The notes: a model not told the origin generated them from the letters alone. Numbered from the stretch's first letter, positions 49,659 through 63,204 are shown. The stretch is DNA of 64,000 nucleotides from Todiramphus chloris collaris (GCA_025345505.1 JANVCC010000010.1:43907738-43971737), one strand, 5' to 3'. Made by a program: numbers and translations.

Positions 49659-52600
49659 TTTTAAACTGGTCTGTCAGCATGGCTTCTTTATATGCCTTTA
49701 GCAAGAAGTTGCAACATGAGAAACGTAACTGATTTGGTTCACAATTACCTTCAAACAAACTTATCAGATTTCTGTCCTCATACATGAATCTCTGAGCTCA
49801 TTAAATGGACTCTCAATTAACAATTATTCACATTGCCAGTATAAGTTGTTAAACTGTGGCAAGCAAAATTGAATAATTAGCTCATTTTAAAGGAAAAATG
49901 GAGAGTGAATTCATAGTCCATACACATGTATTATTCATAGCAAAGCAAGTGACAGAAAAAAAAACTAAACCAAGTAAATTCCTGATATAAAGTGTGAACC
50001 ACTTATACAGGACCACAGTATCATCTAGCACAGGAATTTTCCATGCATAAGGAAGAAAGAGGTGAATTTACATGTACAGGCCTCAAAGTTTTACAAGTGG
50101 ATTCAGTTCTTCAGTCTGTGTGATAGTGACTCAATTTGTCAGATCAAGTGGAACTTCGCAACCGAACTTAAGATCTTGATCCTTGAATAAGAATTTTTTC
50201 TATATTTTCTGTATATTCAAGGGGTCTTCCCCTTGGTATTCTTGGGATCTATGTTACTGCTTACTTATCTCAATCAGCCTGTCTGTCAGTTTTGAAATGC
50301 TTGGTAATAAATGTTGTTTATTTTATCCATTAAATCGTGACTTTATGAAAAATTAATTTCTCATTTTCTTTGGCATCAGTAATAAGTTATCTGATGAAGG
50401 TTCACCTCAGCCACCTATTATTCCTTCAAAATAACCTCATTTTCTTAGTGAGGAAGGAAGGTAATAAAATCATGAATGATTCAGTAAATGTCAGACATAT
50501 GTATCGTGTATAGTGTTTCAGGTGTATATTACTTGAATCCTGCCTTTTGATTTTCTGACTGACAATATCACTTTTAGGGTGAGTGAATTTATTTCCTGCA
50601 GTTCCTAAGATTGGCTGGTACTTGGAAAAGTAAGTTCATTGATACTTTCTATTGCTTTCCTTATCCAGCAAGAATAAGAATAAATGACAACTGTTTTAAC
50701 TATTCCAAGGAAAGAAACCAATTATTTGTAGATTGCCAACTCAAAATAAATTTTGAAGTGTCCTCTTAATGATGTGACTGAGATGTTTTAGAATATTCCA
50801 ATCCCCAATATCATGGAAGTGGAGAAGTGCAACAACTTATTTTTTCCTCTTAAAAAATACAGGGGAGGTGGGGGGGTCCATTCCATTAAATTTTACTGAA
50901 AGAGAAAAATATTCTCATTAACATTTCTCCAGTATTTGAAATCTAAACATGAAAGTAAAATTTATGGTAGAATAAAACAAGAACATGTATATTTATTACA
51001 GATATCTATACTTGTTTTTTTAAAAAAGCTGATCTCTTAAAAGGATAAAAATAATATATGAGTCAATTTAATCCTTCATAAGGTGGTCCAAAGTCATCCC
51101 TTTCATATCATTGTTCTCATTTTTCTCAGTGTCCTGTAGTTCCACACTAGAGGACTATTTCTCTCCTTCATGCTGTGGTTTTGTCTTCTGTCTTCCTATA
51201 TGTATATGTATTTATCCTCTTGGCTCCTACATGCTGTCATGATTACCAGAAAAGTGATGATATTTGCATATACAGTAGAGAAAGCTGGCAAAATGATGCT
51301 GGAAACATTATTTGTTTTTAAGTTCTTCTTCAATGCACACTCCTGAGATGGGCATCTTCCATTTACAGTCCTCAAAGACAAGTTCTGCTATTCTGGGTCT
51401 GCCTGTAGTTGCATGATTATCAAATCAACCATTATCTGGTCTCCATCATTTAGTACTACAAAATTCTTTTCTTCTAGGGGCTTGCAACAACACTTGCTAT
51501 CAGGGGACTGTTACCCCTCTTAAATATGAGAAATTAATCTAAGGACATTGGTAATTTCTATTCAAAGGACTCAATGACAGAGGGAAAATAGTTATTTACT
51601 GCAGCCATGTTCAATTAGACAACCTGAGCAGAGAAACCTGCTTCTTTAAACACCATGAATATTAAACAACAAGAAATGTCTCAGCCTCAGCTTGAGAGTT
51701 TCAGGCCTCTCACTCATTACTACTTGATCTAAACCCCTGTTTCATGGCTTCTTTTTAGGAGCAGTGTAGAGATTTCTTCTCTGGGTATTCTTTCCTGATT
51801 TTCTGACTGACTTCATACATATATTCTTTTACACAGGTCTGTAAGAAGACTCCAAAAATTTTACTGTCTCTACATTTTGCTTGCTACGGGGACTTTTAAA
51901 AAGCCTTCTCCAGATTTGACTATTTTGGGTGGCCGTTGTTGATATTTAAGCTGTATATAAATTAACATAAGTATATAAACTATATAAGCTAATATAAATT
52001 CTTTCAATAGTTCAATCACTTTTGTACTTATCCTGAATGAAGAGCAGCTGTTGCATCTACCAGCTTCATTGCAGCTAAGTCAAATCACCATGATTGCAAA
52101 AACAATTCCAGAATAAAAACATCATTTTATTAATTCAAAGTTATACAGCCATCAGAGAGAAAATTGATCATGAGGTCATCTCCTCAACCCAGGTACCTGG
52201 CTACCTATGTCAGCTCTATTATGGTTCAGACTGTTGAAAGTGCTCTGGGACAAAGATTGATGGGGACCTTCACTGGAGGCTTTCCTGTTTGGGGGAAAGA
52301 GGTGAAAAAAGATTCATGTTGTGAAGGTTTGCTGAAGTAGGCCATTGTTTTGGAATATCTGGGAGATTATATCTGAATCAGGAAAACATGAACATGCACT
52401 TAGTATTTCACTGCCATTATGGAGTCTAGCAAAACTATTCACTGAGCTCTGCAACACTGGGAAAGAAAGCTTTTCAAAATGTCACCATACATCTGACAGT
52501 GATAGAAAAATGGATTTCCAATTAGTTCAGTGAGTTTTCCCTTTTATGGCTCATCTCTTCATGAAGTAACATTTCCCCTAATGAAAGGAAGTATTGTTCA

Positions 52601-54605
52601 TAATTTACTGAGTGTCTGACATCAAGGATGAAATAATTTAAATCAAGGAATTGTCAGAGAAGTTTTAAAATTCAGAGACAACACAAAGTAAAGAGCAAAT
52701 AATAAAAAAATTATCTCAGTGGCCTTTGAAAGCAGGTTATTTTCAGAAAACAGCACCAATAAGAATGCAGAACTGTGACCACTACATGCATTGAAAACAT
52801 TTGCACATATGCCTTAAATAAAAATCATGTAATTATTTAGTAACTCAAATTAAACATTAATGGAAACATGGAAGCATCACAAGAAAAGAATTTGGAAAGT
52901 TTAACTCTTCAAAATCAGTGTATTACCATGTTACTTTCATTCGTGGTAAAGCAATTTATTCTGATGCCTTAGATAGTCAATATCGTAATCTTTATTATTC
53001 AAATATAGACAGTAAGTATCCTACTAACAGCTTTTGCATAACAGATAGTTTGTATAGTGAAGCTTACAGAGCTGCAAAGAATCAAAATATATCCTATAAA
53101 TGGTAAAATTACCCAGGTTAGACTTTATGAGCTAATACTTCAAAGCTATTATACTGATGACTGCCCCAATAGCTTAGCAACAGCTGCTGGAAGCCTAAGA
53201 TTTTAATAAAGACTGTTAAATATAAATATAATATAAATATCTTCCTTGTTACTTCCTTGTTAGAGATACCTGATGAGTGAATTAGAGCTTAAATAAAAAG
53301 ACCTACCAGTTACCCTACACTACACTGCTACACTGACACAAGTAGGCAGCTCAAATAGGTCTTTCATGAGGAGTGTTCTGTTCAGGAATAATGACTCGTC
53401 AGCATCAAAGCTGCAGTTTTAAGGCCCTATGTTGTCTCCAAACATATTGACAGCTGCTACACTGTGCCACATCCCAGGAGTCATGGGTAGACTAAAAGCT
53501 TTCTTCATACTAGTGGTGATGACCTCCTATTGCTCATTCCACTTTCAGTTTGCCTGAGTCATTTGTGATGTTCATTGTCCTAGGGTTTCAGCTCATGTAA
53601 CCTTTCAGTATGCATATCAAGCCTACTGTGCAAGCTTGCTGTGACATACAGGGCTTGTGACACAGCGAGAGATGAGAGAATGAACAAAAGGTGTCAGAAT
53701 GTTCTACACAGGCAAACTGTTGCAGCACAATGGTAAGTGTCAGTGAGTTCACTGCATTCATCACCTTTGGAACAGTCTGGAAGCCATATATGTGCCTACC
53801 AGCAGTGGATGCCATTTACAGTGTGAAAACAGAATTGTCACACTCTGGAAGCAGGAAACATAACAGAATGCATATAGTACATATTTCCTCCAGTGAAAAT
53901 CCCCCAGACATTCATTATTATTGCAGTTAGTATGGCTAATGATCAGCAGGGCAAGTTCAGCAGGGAAACATAGCTCTGGTGTCTGTATGTACAATGCCCA
54001 CCTCCTTTGGAATTTTCATCTAAACATACTTGTCCTTTTACTGAATTCATTGTTCATAATTTTTTTCTATCATCATTGTTACTACTTTGAGTCAGGTCCT
54101 GCTGCCACATCATGCATAGCTTTACTTAGAAAACCCATGGGGAATTCAACCATACCTAGTATTCCCACTCAGTAACCAACAAAAAGGCAAGGGAATCCTT
54201 ATGTCTTCCATTAAAGGGCATTTATCAGGCACGTTGCAAGGGCTTGTGGGAAGTGTCATGCCTAAAAGACCCAACCGCCATTCAGTGCAGATACAAATAA
54301 GTCATAACACAAGGACCTATGGTGTACATGGACTGGGTTAGCTCTTGGAAACAACCTACACAATCACTGACCTGCCCTGTCATCACCACAAAAAGAGGCA
54401 ATCTCCTTAGTTGTAATAAATATGATGACTTTAATTAGTCCAAAACTCATGATCATAAGGTAAAAATCCTTTCTTGAAAAGAACAAGAATATCCATTAAT
54501 TCACTGCCCCACAGATTTAATTTCAGCTTGCTTTCCAGGTGTGCAGTCAGATGCTTATCCTACAGAATTAAGAATGATAAAGAATCTGTTTTAGCAGCAA
54601 ACAGA

Positions 54606-54639
54606 GAAAAAAAAAGGGGGGGGGGGAGAAAAAAAGGGG
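54606..54639 (+). repeat. Purine tract with 11-G run
   Basis: Poly-A, then 11 G (54616-54626), then AGA7 and four G. Such runs are prone to length change and to sequencing error. Confidence 0.9.
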
Positions 54640-56513
54640 CACCACAAGGACAAAACTACTTTCCATCACTTTCACTGGCACTATCATAAATTTTATTTGT
54701 TTGCTCAGATTGTTTTGTTTGTTGTCTTTTTCAATTAGTTATGTTCGCTTGATGAACACAAGAGGCAAATTTCACACATTTTTACAGTCACCTTCATTGC
54801 AACCCAAAAAAGTATGTAAACTCAAAAAATAATGTAAAATCCAGAACTGAAACAAGCAAACCATAACTGGACCAAATCACAGAATATGCAGTAATCAGAA
54901 GTGTCTGCCCAATTGGACTAGTGAACTTCAGTCAAACCAACAGGAACAAAATTACTTGTTACACAAAGCATTTAAAACTAGTCACAGAAAAAAAGTGAAG
55001 AGAATACAACTTATTTCAACAAAAGGAGAAAAGACAGAAAAGCTACAGTAGAGTTATGTTTACTTTCAAAGAGTTTTCCTAGCATTCACTGTGAACTGGA
55101 CATGAAGAAGTTTTTTATTCATCATATAATCATGTGTAAAATATCCAGTGTTTAAAAGAAGAAAGATAATATAGAGAGGTGAGACTTCTACGTTATAGGA
55201 CTCACAGAGAAAGAAACAAAAATATTTCCAAGCAATATTACAGTTTTCATGGAGGAGTTCATCATCAGGTTTGTCCAGAAAATTCATAATAAAGTACATT
55301 CCCAGAATCTATACATCACCTGCAGGTAGCATTTATTCAGTTTCCAGCTAACCATACCATTTAGTCAAGGTGGAAAAGAAAGATTTGTAAAGGCTTTATT
55401 TCACCCTCTGTGTAGAGATAGAGCTGGGAAAAAAAAATCCTAAGTGAAAAGCTTGACAACAATTACATCAAAATCACAAGAGGCAAAATTGACAATTGAT
55501 AAAACTGATTTAGACAATGGATGCTCTATCACAAGTGAAAATAAATTTATGTCAAGTATTATGTATTATCAGTATAAGGTATTAGGAAAGACAGAATATA
55601 TGCAATACATAAGCAAAGACAGCCTGGTCAGTCAGGCTCAAAATATTTAATAGATAGTCAGAAAACATCTCTGAGGACCGTTTGGAAGCTTTCATTAAGA
55701 TTCACATTAATCTTTAGATTTGATTTCCTGAAACAACAAAAATAATGAAGAAAACATTGATCCAGGACAAAAACTTCTACTGTCATAAATAGATAACAAA
55801 GGTCAAGAACTCTCTTTTACCCACAGAGAAATCCCACAACCAGAATACTGGTAATAAAACCACCACAGATTAAGAACAAGTTATCAGAAACACAGCAGTG
55901 AAGGGTATGTACATGTGAAGGGTACTGTACATGTGATCAATGAATGTAAAGCCTCTGTAATTCTTCATTTGCCCAGACAGAATCTTATAGTCAGAACAGA
56001 AAAGAAAACTGGGTTCAGTTCCACAAGCCACAAAGGTCTCCTTTAGTGACAAGTGAGGTTCTATCCTCCAGCAGCCAACGAACAACTCCCTTTCTCACAC
56101 ACATTCTAGAATCAAGCAAGAAGGATGAAAGAAATTCTGTAAATATTTACATATTAAGAGAGGTATACTCAATTTAAAGATTTTTCTAAAAGATCGCTGC
56201 TGAGTGACCATAGTGTGTCCCTACAGAAAAGAGAATTTTCATGCATCACATTCTCCCCAGTCAAACAGAAGAACATCTAATGCATCTCTTTGCAAGACCG
56301 TCACGAATTCCGTAAAAGCACTACAAAACTGTTACAATTTTACTTCTCTCCATCAGTGTATAGCCAATATGAAATAAGAGCAAAAAGCTGTCAATGAATC
56401 TGCAGGTGGTGCATAGTCTTCCATTGCAATGTGAGGAATATACTGTGTGGGAATATTACTATTGTGTAAGCAGAAAAAATTCCATTTACTTTTCTTTCAA
56501 GTCATTTTTTTCT

Positions 56514-56562
56514 CACAGTTTGAAAGAGCCACCCATGTCACAGTTTGAAAGAGCCACCATGT
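56514..56562 (+). repeat. 25-bp unit, two tandem copies
   Basis: CACAGTTTGAAAGAGCCACC is repeated after 25 bp; the second unit lacks one C. Near-identity indicates a recent duplication. Confidence 0.9.
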
Positions 56563-56583
56563 CATAAAGGTGCCAAGTATGGA

Positions 56584-56621
56584 GGGGGAAAGGGGAGAGC
56601 GGAAAATGGGGGTGGAGGGGG
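56584..56621 (+). other. Possible G-quadruplex motif
   Basis: Four G runs (5, 4, 5 and 5 G) separated by 3, 12 and 4 bases. The middle loop is long, so folding is uncertain. Confidence 0.4.
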
Positions 56622-56883
56622 ACTGTGTTGTTTTGTTTTAATTCAGTTCACTCAAGACAATAGGTAAAGTCTGAACAACTGTTCAGTTGTACTGCTGGCT
56701 GAACAGGTGAAGTAAGGAAAGCTAACTTCCATATTGGTGACCGTTCTACCTATCAGCCACCCAGCAATTTACAAACTGTAGCTCCTTCATGGCCCTGTTT
56801 AGAAACACAGTGGACACAGATGCAGTCCTTTGGTTTTATTCTGTGACAATAATATTATCTAATTGACTCCAGTTTTGACTCTT

Positions 56884-57000
56884 CTGGATGTGTTCCTGTG
56901 TGGCATGCCCTAGGTGTTCCTGCTCTGGCAGGGGGGTTGGACTCAATGATCTCCAGAGGTCCTTTCCACCCCTTCCATGCTATGGTTCTATGATTCTATG
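56884..57000 (+). mobile_element. CR1 LINE, short 3' end
   Basis: It reads CTGGATGTGTTCCTGTGTGG, then CCTGCTCTGGCAGGGGGGTT, GATCTCCAGAGGTCCTTTCC and a tail with two to three ATTCTATG units ending at 57000. It is well preserved, about 117 bp, 5'-truncated. Confidence 0.95.
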
Positions 57001-57320
57001 TCTAAAACCTAGATGATGACCACTTTCCACCTATATCCCATCTAAAAGCCTGTCTATCTGCAGAGGACATATTCAGATAACAGAATGCAAGGTAAGGTGA
57101 TTTATCTGGGTTTTAGGTACCTCTAGCATAGAAAGCATTCATAACAGCTGTTCTTCACAGGTGGTTGACTCTACAGTTACCTAAATTCAATCTGCAAAAC
57201 CTAGGTGATGGACTAAATTTCCTCTTCAGTTGTTCTAACCAGAGAAATGTTCACTTCACTTATGCTATCTAAACTAAATATTCTCAGTAAACACAGGGAT
57301 GGCTACAGTACATCTAACTC

Positions 57321-57339
57321 TTTTTTTTTTTTTTTTTTT
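57321..57339. repeat. poly-T tract (19 T)
   Basis: A mononucleotide run. Confidence 0.95.
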
Positions 57340-57593
57340 CATGGTGCATCATCTGCTAAGGGTGCTAGCAGCTGATATAATGTTTGGTTCCCAGAGCTAA
57401 CCTCTTCACATCATTCCCCAACTCTTGTGCTTCACTGCACAGGAGCACTTACTGTTTGCTGTTTCAGGAGAACAGTTAAGAATTGTTTGGGAAACTGTAT
57501 ATATTCTGTATCCCTTCTGTCATTGTTAAACAACCTACTGATCGGTGCCTTAACTTTTCATGCCCAAAGACTTTTTATTTTTTTATGTTATCT

Positions 57594-57632
57594 TGAGGGT
57601 TGGAACTAGATGATCTTTAATGTTCCTTCCTA
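57594..57632 (+). mobile_element. Possible CR1 3' remnant
   Basis: GGGTTGGAACTAGATGATCT followed by TTAATGTTCCTTCC resembles the last part of a CR1 3' end, but the 8-bp tail is missing and nothing upstream matches. About 39 bp only. Confidence 0.5.
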
Positions 57633-58240
57633 AACAAACTAGAGAAGTAAATCACAACCATAAATTTCTGTTATACAATTCAAACCAGAAATCCAATGAC
57701 ACACAGTTAGATGACCTACATGACATGGCAGATGACAGCCTTGTTTTCTCAAGGAACAAAAAGATAGATGGGAAAGAGTATAAGTACTCTGTAGGTTAGC
57801 AGATACACTGTTACATCAGAGGTGACATGTCCATGGTAGGGGATAACACAACCACTCATTGAAGTTTGGCCACAAACTTCTGCAGCATTTTCTTAAACAC
57901 TCTATAAGCACTTACTAAGCCTTCCTCTCTGAGGTAAAAAATTCTTACTAATTGTATTTAACAGTGAGCATGTCTCCCAAATTAACTAGGACATTCCTGT
58001 TGACCAGCACTACTGCTGTACAGTAACCTGATCAGTTAGTTCCACTAGGATAGTAAAATTATTGTGAAATACATACTGCTTTAGCTGTTTTGTTTTATCA
58101 ACACTGTGAACAGCAGCAATATTCAGAGACTGAGTGACCACAAGATTATTTACATAAAGCAGTAAGTTACATATATACTGATTTTTCAGCAACTATTTGC
58201 ATGATTTTTCAGGACTGTATATTTGGGAGAATGCAATAAT

Positions 58241-58590
58241 AGATACGACTGCCTGAAAGGAGGCTGAGGGGAGAGGAATGACAGCCTCTTCTCTCAAGTA
58301 AATAATGACAGGACTATAGGAAATGGCCTGAGGTTGCACCAGGGGAGATTTAGACTAGACATTAGGAGGAATTTCTTTACTGAAAGAGTAGTCAGGTGAT
58401 GGAATGGGCTGCCCAGGGAGGTGTTGGAGTCACCATGCCTTGAGGTATTCAAAAAGCATATACATGAGACACTTCAGGACATACTGTAGTGGGATGGTAA
58501 GCTGTTTTTTCTATGGGTTTTGTTTGTTTGTTTTGTTGATGGTGGTGATTGCAGAGATTTTTTCCAACTGTGACAATTCTGTGATTCTGT
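58241..58590 (+). mobile_element. CR1-type element, diverged subfamily, 3' end
   Basis: It opens GACTGCCTGAAAGGAGGCTG and includes GACAGGACTATAGGAAATGG, AGATTTAGACTAGACATTAG, GGAATTTCTTTACTGAAAGA and GGGCTGCCCAGGGAGGTGTT, then ends in an ATTCTGTGATTCTGT tail at 58576-58590. These blocks match a common avian CR1-like 3' end distinct from the 119-775 and 9795-12911 copies. The part between about 58498 and 58560 is rich in T and TTTG and departs from the expected sequence, so it may hold a small insertion or expansion. The ORF starting at 58404 is inside it and is not a gene. Confidence 0.85.
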
Positions 58591-59479
58591 CTTGAAATTC
58601 ATGTTATGGTATTATAGTAATTGGTTCAAATTATTTTTACCTTCTTACCCAGCCCTTAGTTCAGGAGAGCCCAGCTCCATGATAACTCCCTCTCATACCT
58701 CACTGCCTTGCAGTATGTCATCATTAATTGGTTTCATAATTACGCAACATAAGCAGAAAAAAACCCCAGTCAGAACAAATTGGTTTACAACAGTAATAGC
58801 ATTGAGACAATCTATAAAGAAGCTAAAATTTCAGTCTTTGCAGCATTTCATAGATAACAATAATATATTTTTCATTTTCAGACTGATATTCACCTCAAAA
58901 CTTTTCTTATTTTTCTTACTATTTTTGTAAGCCTGCAAAGAAAAAGCTGTTGAGGCTGAATACTTGTTTTCCCTGTTTTCAAAGTCATGCTGAATAGAAA
59001 ATGAGGCTTTAAAAGAAAGGCTATTGAGTGTGTACTTCATCCAAACAGCAGGATTATTCCTACAGCTATGTAGCCTATATTTCAAAATGAATGATCTAAA
59101 TTTATGCAAATCTATATATTAATTTTTAATGTAATGTAAATGATTGGCAAGATTAGGCTGGTCTATTGTATTTTGCCTACAGGGTGCTCTTTTGCAAGCA
59201 GAAAATTAAACCTGCTTCCATTATCTGTTGTGTTTCAGTCTTAGGGTCTATTTGTCGCATAAAAACATGTTCAGTCTGAACTGATGGGCTTGCTTTGTTT
59301 TTGTTTTTGTTTTTTCTTAAATAACTTGTTGATTCTCAAGGAGGAAAAAGGCAAAAATCCTCTGTGTTATTCAATATATAATGTAAATTGCTGTCAAAGA
59401 AAAATGGAAGTTCTTATCTGAAAATCAGATCCTCCTATTCAGAAGATGTTAGTCCTGAAGTCTGTTTTGAAAGATCTCA

Positions 59480-59509
59480 TGTATATATATATAAACACAT
59501 ATATATATA
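59480..59509. repeat. (TA)n microsatellite, interrupted
   Basis: Two TATATATATA blocks separated by AAACACA. Confidence 0.9.
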
Positions 59510-61124
59510 CCTCTAAAGCACTGATCTGGTGCATTTCTTTATGTAAAGAACAGTTTAACTACTGTTTTCATGTGTAAACACCAAATACAACATGTCAGCT
59601 TCCAAGGAGACTTCTCCGGGGCCACAGTGTCCCTTTGTGTCTTTGAGTTCCTGAAACAGGGAATGTTTGTCCTGGTCCCTTAACATACAGAGATGGTGAG
59701 AGTCTCAAAACATGTCATACCTTGCATGTAAGCAGTGCACATGGATTTTCTTTGCTTCAAAAGGATGGTGTAGAGAAAGGTGGTGCCCCTTAGTCTTGAT
59801 TCTGGTTCTGTCTGGACTTGGAGAGTTGCACACCTCATCCCTTCAAACTAGAAAGTACTCTCCTAATCACAATAAAAATGTCGCATTGTTTACCATCAAA
59901 GGACAATGTAAATTTTCTTTAATCTTCCTTGTGTCCTAGGAAAACTATACAATATTCCCTCTTAATAAAACTGTGACTTGCTACTTTCCTTCGTATTCAC
60001 TTCTTATAATTGCAAAAGTTATTATACATGACGTGGACTGAAAATTCAGGAGTTTTCATAGCCTTAACAGAAACTGAAAACTCCACAGAAAATCTCCATG
60101 ATGTTGAGTCATTTACAGACATGTCAGTTACTTTTAGTCCAGAATATTCTCAAGTACAATCAGATTGCCAAGACACTGAGGCAAACACAATAGAGGTTAC
60201 TGAAGAGAAACATTTCTAACAAAACATGCTAGAAGCTAAAGAAGCCAATGAAAAGAGGTATCATAACTGAATGCAGAATATTGGTGAGACCATAATACAC
60301 AATCAGCATTCTGAACCTGTATATATTTTCATTCACAGTCACAGCAAATTAAAATACATATCTGCTTTCTTAGTGGGGAAAATAAGAATAATAGCAATAA
60401 AATTAAAATTTTAAAAACTAAATGAAATTAAATTTAAAAAAAACAACCAACCAAACAAAAACTTTGGGTTGAAAAGACCTAGGGTGAAAAGAAAGAACTT
60501 CAAGTTCTTCCAACACAAAGAAATGATACAACTTCTTTCTCAGTTTGCATAGGTGATATTAATTATTTGGGTTTGTGGTTTTGGGTATGCAGGTCTTTGT
60601 TATGTTTGATCAATGAAGAATGGAATTTGACTTTAAATTCTGGGATTCATTTTTACAATATTTGCACAACTTCAGTTTTTGTAAAATACTTTTCTCTAAC
60701 CCAAAAGTCTTGAAAAGCAGTCTTTCTTCAATGAAAGTATCTAACACAACAATATTTTTATGACTAACATTCATATCAATAAAACATATAGGAGAATGAA
60801 TTTCCTACTAATATAAATGTAAATTGCTGTTCATAAATGTAACGTAATATTTTAACTGTATGCTTGAGAACCTTTTAAAACTGGACAAAAGTGAAAATAA
60901 AATATTTACAAGATATTCTCAGGCTAATAGTATTTCAGGTGGCAATATCAGCAGACTTCTGCAGAACACATAAAAAGATGTAAAGAAATCTTGATTTCCT
61001 TGCACAGTTGTTTTAACAAATATAATACTTTACTGTTCTTGAAACAAACAAAGATGTATGTTTCTGTAGTATTTGGAACCAGCCTTTAAATCCGAGCATG
61101 CTTTATGTGGCACAAACCAGGGGG

Positions 61125-61140
61125 TGGTACAAGTGTACCA
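61125..61140. repeat. Inverted repeat TGGTACA/TGTACCA
   Basis: 7-bp arms with a 2-base centre. The half-sites resemble steroid receptor words, but the spacing is two instead of three, so a response element is not claimed. Confidence 0.7.
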
Positions 61141-61850
61141 TAGTTAAAAATAATTTGCAAGTGCTCACTTCTTTTTTTTCATTTCCTCTGGAACTATAAA
61201 GGAATTTTTATGCTCCACCTCCTTTCATTGTTCCTGTAAATGACCTCTTTCTCCACTGTTCCTTCACTTTCACAACTTCTGCTCATAAAGAAGAAAAATG
61301 TCCAACATTTTAGGAGGCAGTGTTAACTCATAAACATCCATAAATCTCATTATTTCCTTTAAATGTTTCTGTCTTGTATTCTTAGATCAAAGTCATTAGC
61401 TTTCCAGCACAGTAAAAATTAAATAATTCTCTTCAGATTCATCAGTGTTTCAAGACAAAATTCAATTCAGCTTTGCTGAGTCTCAAAGTGTAATCTGATG
61501 CATTCACAGTGTACCCAATATTTTCTGTGCCTTCCATGGGAATAAATTCTTAGATTAAAAGTTTTACATGAGAGTTCATGCTATAAAATTGTGTAATGAT
61601 CATTCTTATCATTGCTCATGACTTGCTGTACTTTCCATAGAGATCCTCAAAATTGACTTGATTTGACGTGGTGTAAAACAAGTGAATTGGCACAAATTGA
61701 TAGGCTTGTAGGCCCCATGTATAGATGCCACAAAACAATATTCTTTAGGAGTATTTTTTTCAATACCTGTAGTTGTTCTTAGGGATTTCTATAGGTTCCT
61801 ATGCAACCAATTGAAGTAAACTGAGAGGAACTCTGTTGTTCTTCCAATTT

Positions 61851-61870
61851 ATATAGCATTATATAGCATT
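61851..61870 (+). repeat. 10-bp unit, two tandem copies
   Basis: ATATAGCATT is repeated exactly. Confidence 0.9.
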
Positions 61871-63204
61871 CAATTCAAGCCAAAATTAATGTCTTTGTTT
61901 TGCACATTGTGAGAAAGCAACAATAAATTCTGCTATTGCTTAAGTCAATTGCTCTTATGTTTGAGAGGACATTTCATCTTGGTCAGAAGCTGGACAGTTC
62001 TCAGTCCCTGACACCCTGTGACTCTGTGCAAGTTAGATGTTATATTTTCACGCAGGAAAAAGCATGCATAGTTGAAAATTGCTGGTGCACTGCAGAGTTT
62101 CCATTCAGAATATGTATTTTATAACCCTGTGTTTTTATATATGTGCTAAAGCATTACCAACTAGCAGTCTGATATGAGGCTTTTCAAATGCTATTGCAGT
62201 ATATACAGATGCTATAAAATTGTCTCTCTTTCCATGAGAAAACTGTCACTTTGTGATTCATTGCATATTCAGAAGGGAAGTATAAACATGTGGGAGTACA
62301 GGAAGGGTGAAACCCACAGTCTTTCCAGATCGCATAATAAAATTCACTTCTGAAGAATGTCATACGTCAGAGAATTATATCTATATATTTTAAAAGTGTC
62401 ACTTCAAAGCAGAAATTAGCTGTTAAACCATAAAAAAGGTCTGAAAATATTTTTTCCTATGGATCATCATTTTATTAAGGAAAGGGGTGTAAGAGACATT
62501 TATACATTTATTCATATTCGTATCCTTTCCCAGCACCGTATTCTTAAAGAACAAATGAGTTGCATGCATCTTCCCATTTCAGACATCTAAAAGTTGTGCA
62601 GCTAGGGTACCTTTTTAAACCTTGAGTGGAGAGAGAGGCTTTTAGGATTAAACGGCTCCCTCTCTTTAAGTGTCTGTGTCTCTTTACCAAGAACAGAAGA
62701 ATCACAAGACAGACGACTTAGGTTTATACTTTCAGACAATGAAGTTGCTGCCAATCTATGCCACAGAATGAGAAATTAGTGTTCTAATGCTGACAGTCAT
62801 CTGACTGGGGGCACTTACCAGGATGAGGTTGAAAATCTCTTTCCTTCTTAAGTACTAGTTTTACTAAGCAGCAGAGAAAAAGATAACAATTCCCATCTGA
62901 ATTACCATTAAATGAACACCACTATCCTAAATAGAATGTACAACCTAAACCAAAATATGTAGCTGGATTTTAAAATGTACAGCAAGCAATTTGTAATTCC
63001 TAATCCAGAGGATTTCCTGACAAGACTAGCAATGGAATAAAGTAATACAAGCACATGGAACAGGAAACAGCACAAGAAACATAATTTGAAATAAAATCTC
63101 AATAAATCAAATAAACACAAATTGCCCTTGTAAATAAAAGTAAGACTGCGATTTGCAAGATCAAAATGATTATCACATGGTCTGGTTCTACTTTTTGTTC
63201 TTTC

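Larger units (their letters stand above)
42221..56883. other. Long AT-rich non-coding stretch, no gene seen
   Basis: About 14.7 kb with simple repeats and purine-rich tracts only. The longest ORF, minus strand 49246-49785, runs through a purine tract that lacks stops for compositional reasons and resembles no known family. Confidence 0.55.
57001..58240. other. Unique sequence with T tract, no gene seen
   Basis: Between CR1 fragments. It contains a T19 run (57321-57339) and a possible CR1 remnant (57594-57632). Nothing else is recognisable. Confidence 0.55.

Noticed and set aside
57002..57225. Repeated AAAACCTAGRTGATG words at about 57003 and 57197 as a tandem repeat
   Set aside because: The similarity is only about 15 bases long and fades at once; it could be chance.
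61125..61140. Steroid receptor response element
   Set aside because: The half-sites are separated by two bases, whereas the receptor site needs three.
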